This document shows positions 44,721-52,949 of a stretch of 61,562 bases of DNA, one piece after another. This DNA comes from Sphingomonas sp. AR_OL41 (GTDB lineage: Bacteria > Pseudomonadota > Alphaproteobacteria > Sphingomonadales > Sphingomonadaceae). Position 1 is the first letter of the stretch. Every line of letters starts with the position of its first letter. The stretch lies in assembly GCF_029911635.1 (NCBI RefSeq), contig NZ_JARYTI010000029.1:1-61562 (forward strand), read 5' to 3'. Both the position numbers and the translations under genes were made by a program. The notes under the pieces were generated by a model. It did not search any database, was not told the DNA's origin, and saw nothing but the letters and a program-made list of their open reading frames with translations.

Positions 44721-45248
44721 TCAGCCGCTCTTCTTGGTTCCAGCGATGGCCGCGTTCTGCGTCTCGATTTTGGCGGCAAGCGATGTGATTGCCGCCAGCA
44801 GCTTGGCGTTCTGCGCTTCCATCTGCTTGCCGAACTGCGCGAACCCATCGGCCAGCCCGGCTTTCAGATCGTCCGCGGTAATGCCGACCGGTACAGGCGT
44901 GGGTGTCGGTGTCGGCTCCGGTGTCGGCGGCGGCGAGCCCGACGCGCTCGGCGTCGGCGGCGGGGTGCCCGAGGCGCCTGGCGTCGGCGGCGGTGTGCCC
45001 GACGCGCTCGGCGTCGGGGTTGCCGAGGTGCCGGGCGTCGGCTGGGGCGTGCCGGCCGCCTTGTCCGTCTCGCTTGCGCGTTGCCGGCGCCGTGCGCTCC
45101 TGACCGAGCTTTGCAGGAGCACAACGCCGGTCGGCGTCATCCCGGCGATGCCCATCAGCATACCGGCAGTCGTCGCCGCCGCGCCCGTCACTTTCTCCCT
45201 GCGCGCGATCAGCGTGCCAACAGCGAAAGCGCTTGGATCGAACCTCAT
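44721..45248 (-). CDS. Pro/Thr-rich linker protein with C-terminal coiled coil
   Basis: 175 residues. The N-terminus has a hydrophobic patch (TTAGMLMGIAGMTPTGVVLL) that may insert in or lie on a membrane, followed by basic SVRSARRRQR. Residues ~75-125 are tandem, nearly exact units of the form SGTPPPTPxA, then PEPTPTPTPVPV. The C-terminus is a heptad-rich helix (LADGFAQFGKQMEAQNAKLL...KIETQNA) able to oligomerise. Unknown function; 38 bp upstream of the subtilase-lipase gene, so likely co-translated and possibly a structural or carrier partner. Confidence 0.7.
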   Translation of the reverse strand: MRFDPSAFAVGTLIARREKVTGAAATTAGMLMGIAGMTPTGVVLLQSSVRSARRRQRASETDKAAGTPQPTPGTSATPTPSASGTPPPTPGASGTPPPTPSASGSPPPTPEPTPTPTPVPVGITADDLKAGLADGFAQFGKQMEAQNAKLLAAITSLAAKIETQNAAIAGTKKSG

Positions 45249-45273
45249 GTTCCGTCTCCTGGGTTGCGCGGGA

Positions 45274-45870
45274 TCACTTGGTCAGCGCCATCATCATGAC
45301 GAGCGGACCGATCCCGCCATCGCCACCAAACATGCCGCCGCCGGAACCCGACGAGCCGCCGAAGCCGCCGCTGAGCAGCATGATCGGCAGAAGCTTCGAC
45401 ATCTGGTCGCCATTATCGACCACGACGTTGGGTACACCGGCGACCACGGCGGTCTCGGTCGTGCTGAGCAGCGGCAGCATCATCGCGAGCTGGCGCGATT
45501 CATCGAGCCCCTTCTTGAGTGCATCGGTCGCCTTGGTGCGCTCGGCGATCTCGTGCTTGAGGCTGGCGCGCAGCTTCTGGTTCTCGCTCTCGATCGCACG
45601 CGTGCGGCCGTCGACGGTGGTGATCGCCTTGCTGTTGGTGGCGATGCGCGCGTCGAGCCGCTGTGCCGTGGCGTTCAGCTCGGCCTTGGTGGCATAGCCG
45701 CCGGCAACCGGTTGGGGCACGGGATTGCCGCGCTTGGCGGTCGGTACCCGCGGCATCGCGCGGCCGCGACCGCGGCCGCGCACGGCCTCGTCGGAACCGA
45801 ATGCCTCGTCGGACTCATCGCTCTCGATATCCTCGAGCAGTTCGCCGAAATCTTCAAACGCGCTATACAT
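45274..45870 (-). CDS. Acidic-N, coiled-coil, Gly-rich-C protein, unknown
   Basis: 198 residues. The first 30 are acidic (FGELLEDIESDESDEAFG), then a GRGRGR patch, a helical coiled-coil middle (TKAELNATAQRLDARIATNS, IESENQKLRASLKHEIAERT) and a C-terminus with a hydrophobic patch and GGFGGSSGSGGGMFGGDGG. This layout suggests a self-assembling or adaptor protein. No homologue is recognised. 25 bp before the next gene in the same run. Confidence 0.7.
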   Translation of the reverse strand: MYSAFEDFGELLEDIESDESDEAFGSDEAVRGRGRGRAMPRVPTAKRGNPVPQPVAGGYATKAELNATAQRLDARIATNSKAITTVDGRTRAIESENQKLRASLKHEIAERTKATDALKKGLDESRQLAMMLPLLSTTETAVVAGVPNVVVDNGDQMSKLLPIMLLSGGFGGSSGSGGGMFGGDGGIGPLVMMMALTK

Positions 45871-45888
45871 GATGCTGTCCTTTCGCCG

Positions 45889-46335
45889 TCAGTGAGTGGT
45901 GTTCTGCTCGGGCACGCTGGGTCGCGGGCGCGGCGGGCCGAGCAGCCGCGCGCGCAATTCGAGATCGGGTCTGACCATCCCGGGTCGGCCGCGTCCGCGG
46001 CAGCTCGGGCAGTAATCGTCCTCGCCCCAGCACAGCCCGCAGGCGCCGAGCGCAGCGGCGAGATCGGCGAGGCGTTCGCTCGCGCCGCGATGCGCCTCGA
46101 ACAGGCGCCGCGCCTGACGCTTCATCGCCTCGATTCTCGCCTCCGCCTCGGCAAGGCGTTCGGCCAGCGCGAGCACCTCGTCGCCGAGATCGTCGGCAAC
46201 GGGCTCGGGCACGATAGCGCGCGCCTGCATCATCTGGGCGAGCATCGCGAGTTGCGGGTTGCTGCGCTGGAGATCGGCGATCATCTGCTGGGCGAGCGCG
46301 GCCGGATCGGCCGCCGCGAGGGCCGGATCAACCAT
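45889..46335 (-). CDS. Small protein with DnaJ-like zinc knuckle
   Basis: 148 residues from the ATG at 46335, which overlaps the end of the upstream gene and has GAGGAA upstream. A long helix (LGDEVLALAERLAEAEARIE...ARRLFEAHR) is followed by CGLC...CPSCRGRGRPG, a CxxC-CxxCxGxG pair like the zinc-binding DnaJ central repeat, and a polar tail. It could be a small adaptor or chaperone-like factor for the large enzymes. No family assigned. An upstream extension of the frame to 46410 lies inside the previous gene and is not used. Confidence 0.7.
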   Translation of the reverse strand: MVDPALAAADPAALAQQMIADLQRSNPQLAMLAQMMQARAIVPEPVADDLGDEVLALAERLAEAEARIEAMKRQARRLFEAHRGASERLADLAAALGACGLCWGEDDYCPSCRGRGRPGMVRPDLELRARLLGPPRPRPSVPEQNTTH

Positions 46336-47317
46336 AAGCCGGTTCCTCCTCATACCATTCGGCCTCGCCGACCGACCAGCTCTCGTCATTCTCCCAATCC
46401 TCGATCGCATAGGCCTCGCCGGCGACGACGAGCGGCGCGGCGGGTGGCGGGGCAGGTTCGGGCGGCGCGACGTTGACCGTCACCGGGCGCGCCTGGGCGT
46501 TGGGGCCCCAGATCGACGGCGACAGCGCCAGCAGCGTGAGCAAAGTGTCGGTGCGCCCCTCGGCATCCTCGATGTCGACCCCGAGCGCCTCGCCGGCCTC
46601 GGCGACGAAGCCGGGGACGTGCTCCGCCGATTCATCATATTCCGCCGCCTCGTGGGCCGAGCGATTGGCCAGCGTACCGAGCGCGCTGAGCAACATATGG
46701 ACCGGGACCTGCTGGCCGCCGACGGGGATTGCCTGCCGACCGAAGCTGCCCATCGCGGCGGAGGACAAGGCCTGCAGCGTCTCGGGCCGGGCGAGCATGC
46801 CGAACAATCCATTGGCGGCGCCGCCACCGCCCCCGCTGAGCATGGCCAGTGGATTACCGCCGCCACCGCGCGCGCCGCCACCGATCGCACTGAGCGCGGC
46901 AAGCGGGCCGCCGGCGCCACCGCCGCGCACGGTCGAAACAAGATTGCTGACGCTGCCGATGCCGCCGCCAATGGCGCGCGCGGTCGGGTTGCTGGATTGC
47001 GACAGGATGCCGCCCGCCCCGCCGGCCACGGCCCCGGCAAGCGCGCCCCACGGCCCGAGCGCGGAACCGGCCATCGCGCCCTGCGCCATCGCCGGCAGGG
47101 CACGGCCGATGACGGGCGCGGCCTGTTGCGCGAAATGACCGACGGCACCGGCGGCATGCGACAGACCACGCCCGATATCGTCGAACAACCCCTCGACATC
47201 CTCGGCGCTGGCACCCTCGCCATAGATCTGGCGGACGATGGCATCGAGCTGGTGGACGTCGGCCTCAGCATAGGCCGGCGCGAGGCTGGCACGCAGCAGC
47301 GGGTAATCCTCATACAT
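46328..47317 (-). CDS. Glycine-rich protein with acidic C-terminus, unknown
   Basis: 329 residues from the ATG at 47317, preferred because GAGGA lies 8 bases upstream; an ATG at 47332 overlaps the previous stop but lacks a site. The N-terminus YEDYPLLRASLAPAYAEADVHQLDAIV is followed by a hydrophobic/Gly region (GPWGALAGAVAGGAGGIL) and a Gly-rich centre with repeated GGGARGGGG runs, then a helical part (VHMLLSALGTLANRSAHEAAEY) and an acidic aromatic end, ENDESWSVGEAEWYEEEP. Such layout suggests a scaffold or membrane-interacting protein. No homologue recognised. Confidence 0.7.
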   Translation of the reverse strand: MYEDYPLLRASLAPAYAEADVHQLDAIVRQIYGEGASAEDVEGLFDDIGRGLSHAAGAVGHFAQQAAPVIGRALPAMAQGAMAGSALGPWGALAGAVAGGAGGILSQSSNPTARAIGGGIGSVSNLVSTVRGGGAGGPLAALSAIGGGARGGGGNPLAMLSGGGGGAANGLFGMLARPETLQALSSAAMGSFGRQAIPVGGQQVPVHMLLSALGTLANRSAHEAAEYDESAEHVPGFVAEAGEALGVDIEDAEGRTDTLLTLLALSPSIWGPNAQARPVTVNVAPPEPAPPPAAPLVVAGEAYAIEDWENDESWSVGEAEWYEEEPAYG

Positions 47318-47328
47318 GGCGGGGTTCC

Positions 47329-47565
47329 TCATTCAGGCTGATCGGGGGGCGGGGCGACATGGCGGTCGACCAGCGCGGCAAGGCTTTCGAGGCTGTCGAA
47401 CGCACCGAGCATCCGCCCGCCAAGCTCCGCGACGGTGCCGCGCAGGACCGGCGCGCCGCCGGAGACCGGCTCGAGCCAGGCGCGAACGACCAGCGTGGCG
47501 GCGCGGCCACCGATGGTGAAATGCGAAGCGGCTGGGACCTGATCGTCATTGTCGGCTCCGTTCAT
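47329..47565 (-). CDS. Small protein, 78 aa, unknown
   Basis: A beta-hairpin pattern (HFTIGGRAATLVVRAWLEP, VLRGTVAELGGRMLGAF) is followed by a helix (SLESLAALVDRHV) and a Pro-rich tail. I recognise a loose resemblance to very short LRGTV...F.SLE.L proteins found next to secreted enzymes in other bacteria, but no family. The stop overlaps the upstream-most ATG of the glycine-rich gene, indicating coupling. Confidence 0.6.
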   Translation of the reverse strand: MNGADNDDQVPAASHFTIGGRAATLVVRAWLEPVSGGAPVLRGTVAELGGRMLGAFDSLESLAALVDRHVAPPPDQPE

Positions 47566-47655
47566 CGCGCTCGTCCGAGGGACCTGAAGTCCCGAGTCGG
47601 AAAGCGTTGTGAACCGCGCCCGTCACGCCGCGATCACGGCGCTGTCACCGCGGCA

Positions 47656-48543
47656 TCACGGCCCCGCGAGCGCGTGGTCGATCAGGCCGATCGCGGTGCG
47701 CATCTGGTCGCGCGTGGCGGCGAGCACCTCGCGCAGGTCGCCCGTCCCCGGTGTCGGCACAGCGAGCGGTGGCGGCGATACGGCCGCAGCCGAGCGACTG
47801 ATCGGAGCGCACAGGCTGCGGTACAGCGCGCTGGTCTCGTCCATCGGCTCGACGCCGAGTTCGGCCGCAAGCACGGCGGCGCAGTGGCGATATTGCCGCA
47901 AGGCGAGCGCGCGATTGCCGGTGCGGGCATAGCCGGTCATCAGCAGCCGGTGGGCATCCTCGCGCAGCGGCTCGGCAACGGTAAGCGCCCGCGTGGTGGC
48001 AACGACGGCGCGCCAGTCATCGGCACCGGCATGCATGCCGGCCAGCGCGTAGAGCGCATCGAGCCGTAGGCAGCGCAGCCGCTCACGCTCGATCAGCGCC
48101 CATTCGGCATCGACCATCGGCATGAAATCGCCGCCATAGCCGTGCAGCGCGCGGTGCAGCCGGCGCCGCGCCGACGCATCGAGCACCACCGTGCGCGCAA
48201 TCGCGGCGAGCGGCGCGGCGCGGCGTTCGAAGGCGAGCATATCGACCCACAAGGCGTCATCGAGCCGCAGCCGGACGCGCTCGCCACTGGCCTCGATCGG
48301 ACAGGCGAGATCGCCGAACGCGCTCCTGATGCGATAAAGTGCGCTGGCCAGCGAATGGCGCGCAGCATCACTCTCATGATCGGGCCATATCGCCATGGCG
48401 AGCGCATCGCGTGGCGCCTCGCGCCGCGGCGTGGCGAGCAGGTAGCCGAACAGCGGCCAGCAATTAGGCGGTACGGCAATGGGCGCACCGCCGACCCGTG
48501 CGGCAGCAGCAACACCCAATACCATTAGCTTCCACCGCGCCAC
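47656..48543 (-). CDS. BTAD-domain (SARP-type) transcriptional regulator
   Basis: 295 residues from a GTG at 48543 (GGGGGAT upstream). The N-terminal ~100 residues form an OmpR-like winged helix (IAVPPNCWPLFGYLLATP, ARHSLASALYRIRSAFGD) and the next ~150 the bacterial transcriptional activator (BTAD) helical domain (DAEWALIERERLRCLRLDALYALA, EPLREDAHRLLMTGYARTGNR, LGVEPMDETSALY). No receiver or NTPase is attached. It is the first gene of the minus-strand run to the PLD gene and probably controls it. In Streptomyces such SARP regulators activate secondary metabolism and extracellular injection loci. Confidence 0.85.
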   Translation of the reverse strand: MARWKLMVLGVAAAARVGGAPIAVPPNCWPLFGYLLATPRREAPRDALAMAIWPDHESDAARHSLASALYRIRSAFGDLACPIEASGERVRLRLDDALWVDMLAFERRAAPLAAIARTVVLDASARRRLHRALHGYGGDFMPMVDAEWALIERERLRCLRLDALYALAGMHAGADDWRAVVATTRALTVAEPLREDAHRLLMTGYARTGNRALALRQYRHCAAVLAAELGVEPMDETSALYRSLCAPISRSAAAVSPPPLAVPTPGTGDLREVLAATRDQMRTAIGLIDHALAGP

Positions 48544-48935
48544 GCAATCCCCCGGGAACAGAATGGATTGCGACCCCCGGACCGACGATCGCCTCGTGAC
48601 GACCGCGCCGTACCCGCGCGACTCGCGCCGCGCGGTGCCGCCATGCTGTTCCCTGCACCGGAAGGCGGCAAGAATAAAAAGGCGTTCATCTTAATATGAC
48701 CGACAATCTCGTCGTATATTTATCCCCGTCTATCGCCGATGCTTGACGCATCGTACAAATGCGACATCGAATAGCACCGATATGATGTGCATCTTATACG
48801 TTAGTTGGGCAGCTTTAACTAAGGTTATGCTGGAGCGATTGCGGCACGTTACGTGTCATTTCGCGCCGTGAGCTGCGCAGCTTGAAGCGCGGATCGCGAT
48901 GATACGCCGGCAATGCTGGCGGAGATGCCTCACCA
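48544..48935. other. Regulatory gap upstream of the BTAD operon
   Basis: 392 bp without a gene between the regulator start and the end of the methyltransferase gene. The stretch 48670-48840 is A+T-rich, with several TATA-like and TTGAC-like hexamers (including TTGACGCATC and its inverted GATGC partner) but no unambiguous pair. A 12-base perfect palindrome AGCTGCGCAGCT lies at 48871-48882. The region most likely contains the promoter of the BTAD gene and a binding site for it. Confidence 0.5.
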
Positions 48936-49640
48936 TCATGAAGACGGCTTTTGCCACTCCATGATCACGAACCACGGTGCGCGACGATAGCGCGCGACGC
49001 GGCGCGGATCGCCGCCATAGGGCGCCGGCTCGGCGAAGTGGCGCAGTTCGAGCCCGGCGTCGAGCAGCAGCGCCATGTAGCTGCCGAGCGGCCGGTGCCA
49101 GTTGCGCACGCGGATGCCGCGCCAGCTGGCCCAGGCAGCGCGCTCGTCAAGGTAATGGTCGATCGCGAAGCGGAAGCGGCCGAGCAGATCGACCGACCAG
49201 TTGCCGGCGGTGCTGAAGCTGGCGAGATTGGCGATCAGCAGCGACCCGCCCGGCCGCAGCACGCGCGCCATCCCGGCAATTGCCGCAGCGGGATCAGGGA
49301 TGTCGATCAGCGACAGGTAGCTGACGACCAGATCGAACGAGGCGTCGGCGAAATCGAGTTGCTCGGCGCGACCGGGGCGATAGTCCCCGGCCGGATCGCG
49401 CCGACGCGCTTCGGCGAGCAAGGGTTCGGTCGGGTCGATGCCGATCGCCTTGATCCCGCGTTCCGCGAGCATGCGGCAGAACCGCCCCTCGCCGCAGCCG
49501 ACATCGAGCGCCGTCGCGAAGTCGCCGCGCGCGACGCGCTCCAGCATCGGCCGGTCGAGCACGCAGGCCCGGCCGAAATCGCCGCCGTCACCCAGCTCGG
49601 CGATCCATGCCGCCGCCGATTCCGTCCAGCCATTCTCCAT
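48936..49640 (-). CDS. Class I SAM-dependent methyltransferase
   Basis: 234 residues. Motif I is ALDVGCGEGRF, motif II GIDPTEPLLAEA, then AEQLDFADASFDLVV and VLRPGGSLLIANL, all typical of Rossmann methyltransferases acting on small molecules. No signal. The substrate cannot be told. It is 24 bp from the end of the hybrid kinase gene, and both run on the minus strand. Confidence 0.9.
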   Translation of the reverse strand: MENGWTESAAAWIAELGDGGDFGRACVLDRPMLERVARGDFATALDVGCGEGRFCRMLAERGIKAIGIDPTEPLLAEARRRDPAGDYRPGRAEQLDFADASFDLVVSYLSLIDIPDPAAAIAGMARVLRPGGSLLIANLASFSTAGNWSVDLLGRFRFAIDHYLDERAAWASWRGIRVRNWHRPLGSYMALLLDAGLELRHFAEPAPYGGDPRRVARYRRAPWFVIMEWQKPSS

Positions 49641-49664
49641 CCCGGGTCCCCGGCTTGCTGCCCC

Positions 49665-51713
49665 TCAGCCGTCGATCATCTCGCGCACCCGCGCGCCGAG
49701 CGCCTCGATCGAGAAGGGCTTGGTGATGATCTGCATGCCAGGGTCGAGCCGACCGTTACCGACCACGGCGTTTTCGGCATAGCCGGTGATGAACAGCACC
49801 TTCAGCCCGGGACGCGACACGCGCGACGCGTCGGCGACCTGGCGACCATTCATGCCGCCGGGCAGGCCGACATCGGTGATCAGCAGATCGACGCGCACAT
49901 CGCTCTCGAGCCGACGCAACGCCGACGGTCCGTCTTCGGCGGTGATGACGTGATAACCGGCTTCGCCCAGCACATCGGCGACGAGCGTGCGGATCGCTTC
50001 CTCGTCGTCGACCACCAGCACGGTTTCGCCATGCCCGCCGAAATCGGCTTGCGCGACGACGGCGGCCCCATACTCCTCGTCGATCTCGCCGGCGAAGCGT
50101 GGCAGATAGAGGCACATCGTGGTGCCGTCGCCGACCTCGGAATAGATCCGCACCTGCCCGCCCGACTGGCGCGCGAAGCCGTAGATCATCGACAGGCCGA
50201 GCCCGGTGCCCTGACCGAGCGGCTTGGTGGTGAAGAACGGATCGAAGGCGCGGTCGATCACGTCGGGCGCCATACCCGTGCCGGTGTCGCTGACGCACAG
50301 CGAGACATATTGCCCGCGCGGCAGGTCGCGATCGCGCGCGGCACGGTCGTCGAGCCATTTGTTGGCGGTTTCGATCGTCAGGCGGCCGCCATCGGGCATC
50401 GCGTCGCGCGCGTTGATGCAAAGGTTGAGCAGCGCGTTTTCGAGCTGGTTCTGGTCGGCCAGGGTCGGCCACAGCCCGGCTGCGCCGACCACCTCCATCG
50501 TGATGGCGGGCCCGACGGTGCGTCCGATCAGCTCGGCCATGGTGCGCACCAGCCGGTTGATATCGAGCGGACGCGGATCGAGCGTCTGGCGGCGCGAAAA
50601 GGCGAGCAGGCGCTGGGTCAGCGCGGCGGCGCGGCGCGCCCCCTCCTGCGCGGCATCGACATGGCGCGGCAGCGCGTCGAGCCGCCCTTGCGCGACGCGC
50701 CGACCAAGCAGTTCGAGATTGCCTGTGATGCCGGCGAGCAGGTTGTTGAAATCATGCGCGATACCGCCGGTCAGCTGGCCGATCGCCTCCATCTTCTGCG
50801 CCTGGCGCAACGCCTCCTGCGCGGCGGCGAGTTCGGCGGCGGCGCTCTTCTCGGCGTCGATGTCGCGCCCGCTGGCATAGACCAGCCCTTCATCGGGCGC
50901 GGCGACCCACGAGATCCAGCGTGCGCCGCCGTCGCGGTGCAGACAGCGGACCTCGACGGCCGGCAGCACGTCGCTGACCGCCCGCTCCAGCGCACCCTGC
51001 GTGACGGCGCGAAACTCGGGCTCGACCAGATCGAGGCAGCTACGGCCGGCGATCTCCTCCGGCAACCAGCCGAGCATGCGCGTCCAGGCCGGACTGGCGG
51101 CGCGGACGATCCCGTTGTCATCGAGCACGAGCTGGAGATCCTGCGAGGTCAGCCACAGCCGGTCGCGCTCGCGCGTCCGCGCCGCGACTGCTTCTTCCAT
51201 CTCGCGCTCGACCTGGACGCGCAGCGTCGTCTCGACCGCAGCGACGAAGACGCCGCCAATGCCATTCGCGGCGCTCGGATCGGGCACCGGGCTGTAGCTC
51301 AGCGTGAAGCTGGCATCCTCCCAGCGCGCGCCATGACGCTGGATGCGCAGCACCGCGTCCTCGACGAACACCGCCTCGCTCGTGCCGTCGAGGATCGCGC
51401 GGTGGGTCGGTTCGATCCGCGGCCATACTTCGGGCCAGACCTCGCGGATCGGCCGCCCAAACCCCGCGGGATGCTTGCCGCCGAGGATCGGGCGATAGCC
51501 GTCATTGTAGATCAAGACGAAATCGACGCCCCAGCGCAGCGCCATCGGGAAACCCGACGCCATGACGATATCGACCGACAGCGCCAGCGCCGGCGACCAG
51601 GAGGCGCGCGGCCCGAGCGGCGTCGCAGCCCAGTCGAACGCGGCGGCGAGCGCCGGCATTTCGGCCGGCGGTCGTTCGGGAAACGGGGCACTGTCGTCGT
51701 GGACGTACGTCAT
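49665..51713 (-). CDS. Hybrid sensor histidine kinase
   Basis: 682 residues without transmembrane segments, so a soluble sensor. The N-terminus (about 25-165) is a PAS-like domain with ALALSVDIVMASGFPMALRW; a second PAS is at ~190-290 (GIVRAASPAWTRMLGW). HisKA has H320 in GGIAHDFNNLL, the ATPase shows NALLNLCINARDAM, DTGTGM and GQGTGLGLS, and a receiver domain at the end has D614 in LLITDVGLPGG. Such hybrid kinases pass phosphate to a separate HPt or regulator, not seen here. Overlaps nothing; 24 bp before the methyltransferase gene. Confidence 0.93.
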   Translation of the reverse strand: MTYVHDDSAPFPERPPAEMPALAAAFDWAATPLGPRASWSPALALSVDIVMASGFPMALRWGVDFVLIYNDGYRPILGGKHPAGFGRPIREVWPEVWPRIEPTHRAILDGTSEAVFVEDAVLRIQRHGARWEDASFTLSYSPVPDPSAANGIGGVFVAAVETTLRVQVEREMEEAVAARTRERDRLWLTSQDLQLVLDDNGIVRAASPAWTRMLGWLPEEIAGRSCLDLVEPEFRAVTQGALERAVSDVLPAVEVRCLHRDGGARWISWVAAPDEGLVYASGRDIDAEKSAAAELAAAQEALRQAQKMEAIGQLTGGIAHDFNNLLAGITGNLELLGRRVAQGRLDALPRHVDAAQEGARRAAALTQRLLAFSRRQTLDPRPLDINRLVRTMAELIGRTVGPAITMEVVGAAGLWPTLADQNQLENALLNLCINARDAMPDGGRLTIETANKWLDDRAARDRDLPRGQYVSLCVSDTGTGMAPDVIDRAFDPFFTTKPLGQGTGLGLSMIYGFARQSGGQVRIYSEVGDGTTMCLYLPRFAGEIDEEYGAAVVAQADFGGHGETVLVVDDEEAIRTLVADVLGEAGYHVITAEDGPSALRRLESDVRVDLLITDVGLPGGMNGRQVADASRVSRPGLKVLFITGYAENAVVGNGRLDPGMQIITKPFSIEALGARVREMIDG

Positions 51714-51976
51714 CGTTCGTTTCCCGGCAGCCCCGTCGGCACGTAACGGATGCCGACGGCCGGGGGTTTCAGCATTTGCGGCGAAACATCAAGGGGCTGG
51801 GGTTGGGCGGCGCACACGCGACTGCCGCTCGCCGGTGAGAATGGCTGACCGTTCGGAGCCCGACATAAGAGCGGTCCGAATGGTTTTGCTCGGTGGTTAG
51901 CTGCGTTCGAGAGCACGAGCGCAGGGGCAATAGAACCTGAAAATGAGGAATTCAAAAGAGCGCAGTCTCGTAAAAT

Positions 51977-52303
51977 TCAGCTGCGCCGCGCACGGACATA
52001 TTTGGCCCCCGTCACTTCGTAGGCAATAGCCGAAAGGTCACTCTTATATTGCTCACATGAGACAAAGCGCACTTCCAGCGGGCTAAGAGTGAAATCTTCA
52101 TACACCCCCCTGGAATTTAATATCGTTGCCACGATCATCCTTGACGTCGATGTATTCCGGATTTTGAAGGCCCTACCCCGACCGGCACATCCATGCAGGG
52201 GCGCAAGGAACACTATAATAGAATGACGTGCCGACGGCGCTTTGGCGTACGACGCGGACAGCGCCATTGCAAAGCCGACAAGAGCAATTGCCCTGAGCAC
52301 CAT
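51977..52303 (-). CDS. Small secreted hypothetical protein
   Basis: 108 residues from the ATG at 52303 with a signal peptide (LRAIALVGFAMALSASYA). The mature part has two Cys (LHGCAGRG and FVSCEQYK) and a beta-rich core. No family assigned. The interval 51714-51976 on its other side holds no gene. Confidence 0.6.
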   Translation of the reverse strand: MVLRAIALVGFAMALSASYAKAPSARHSIIVFLAPLHGCAGRGRAFKIRNTSTSRMIVATILNSRGVYEDFTLSPLEVRFVSCEQYKSDLSAIAYEVTGAKYVRARRS

Positions 52304-52499
52304 GCCGAATTCTTTTAGACAGCGTCGAAACTTCACGCGTGCGGTACTCAAGATTCCCCGATGCGGAATGATGTGCCTAGCTCCCGCAGCGCGTCAAGTG
52401 TCGAGGCAAGTTTAGAGGAACCCGCGACCTATATTCGCGGCTCCCGCCCGGCAGCTCTTCTCCGCATGAAATGGCGGCAAGCATCCAACAGCGCCGCGC

Positions 52500-52889
52500 T
52501 CAATAAGGCCCCGCCGAAAGCCGCTGCGACAGCCACCAGATATTCCCCGAGGGGTCAGTGACGCCGCCCTGGCGCTCGCCATATGGCATTTCGGCGACGG
52601 GCATCGTCGCCACGCCGCCGGCCGCGACGGCGCGGGCCATCGCGGCGTCGGCGTCGGGGACGTAGAGGTAGAGTGTCCCGCGCGACGGCTCGCAACCGTC
52701 CACCGCTTCGCTGACCATGATCGTGGTGTCGCCGAAGCGGACATGGGCGTTGCGTACCACGTCGTCGGGCGAGCGATGCACGCCGATGATCTCGCCGCCC
52801 AGCCCGTCGGCGAGGAAGTCGAGATAGGCCGGCGCATCGCTGACGAAGATATAGGGGAACAGCTTGGTGAAGCCGGGCGGGATATGCAT
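52500..52889 (-). CDS. VOC (glyoxalase/bleomycin-resistance) superfamily protein
   Basis: 129 residues from the ATG at 52889. The fold is clear: LFPYIFVSDAPAYLDFLADGLGG, HVRFGDTTIMVSEA, GTLYLYVPDADAAMARAVAAG and GVTDPSGNIWWLS, the two beta-alpha-beta-beta-beta units of PhnB-like VOC proteins. Substrate unknown. Faces the same way as the esterase gene. Confidence 0.88.
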   Translation of the reverse strand: MHIPPGFTKLFPYIFVSDAPAYLDFLADGLGGEIIGVHRSPDDVVRNAHVRFGDTTIMVSEAVDGCEPSRGTLYLYVPDADAAMARAVAAGGVATMPVAEMPYGERQGGVTDPSGNIWWLSQRLSAGPY

Positions 52890-52949
52890 GGTCGCCTCCA
52901 CAGGTGCAGGGCAGGCCAGCGTCATAGCACGAAGCGGGCAGTGGCGCGA

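Noticed and set aside
40747..46476. A 1909-codon open frame on the plus strand
   Set aside because: It is antisense to well-supported genes (subtilase-lipase, PLD and small proteins) and has the Arg/Gly/Asp-rich composition of a shadow frame in high-GC DNA; no domain is readable.
38342..48543. Extracellular contractile injection system (eCIS) or type VI cluster
   Set aside because: SARP regulators and multi-domain effectors occur near eCIS loci, but no sheath, tube, baseplate, spike or AAA disassembly gene is seen in the window.
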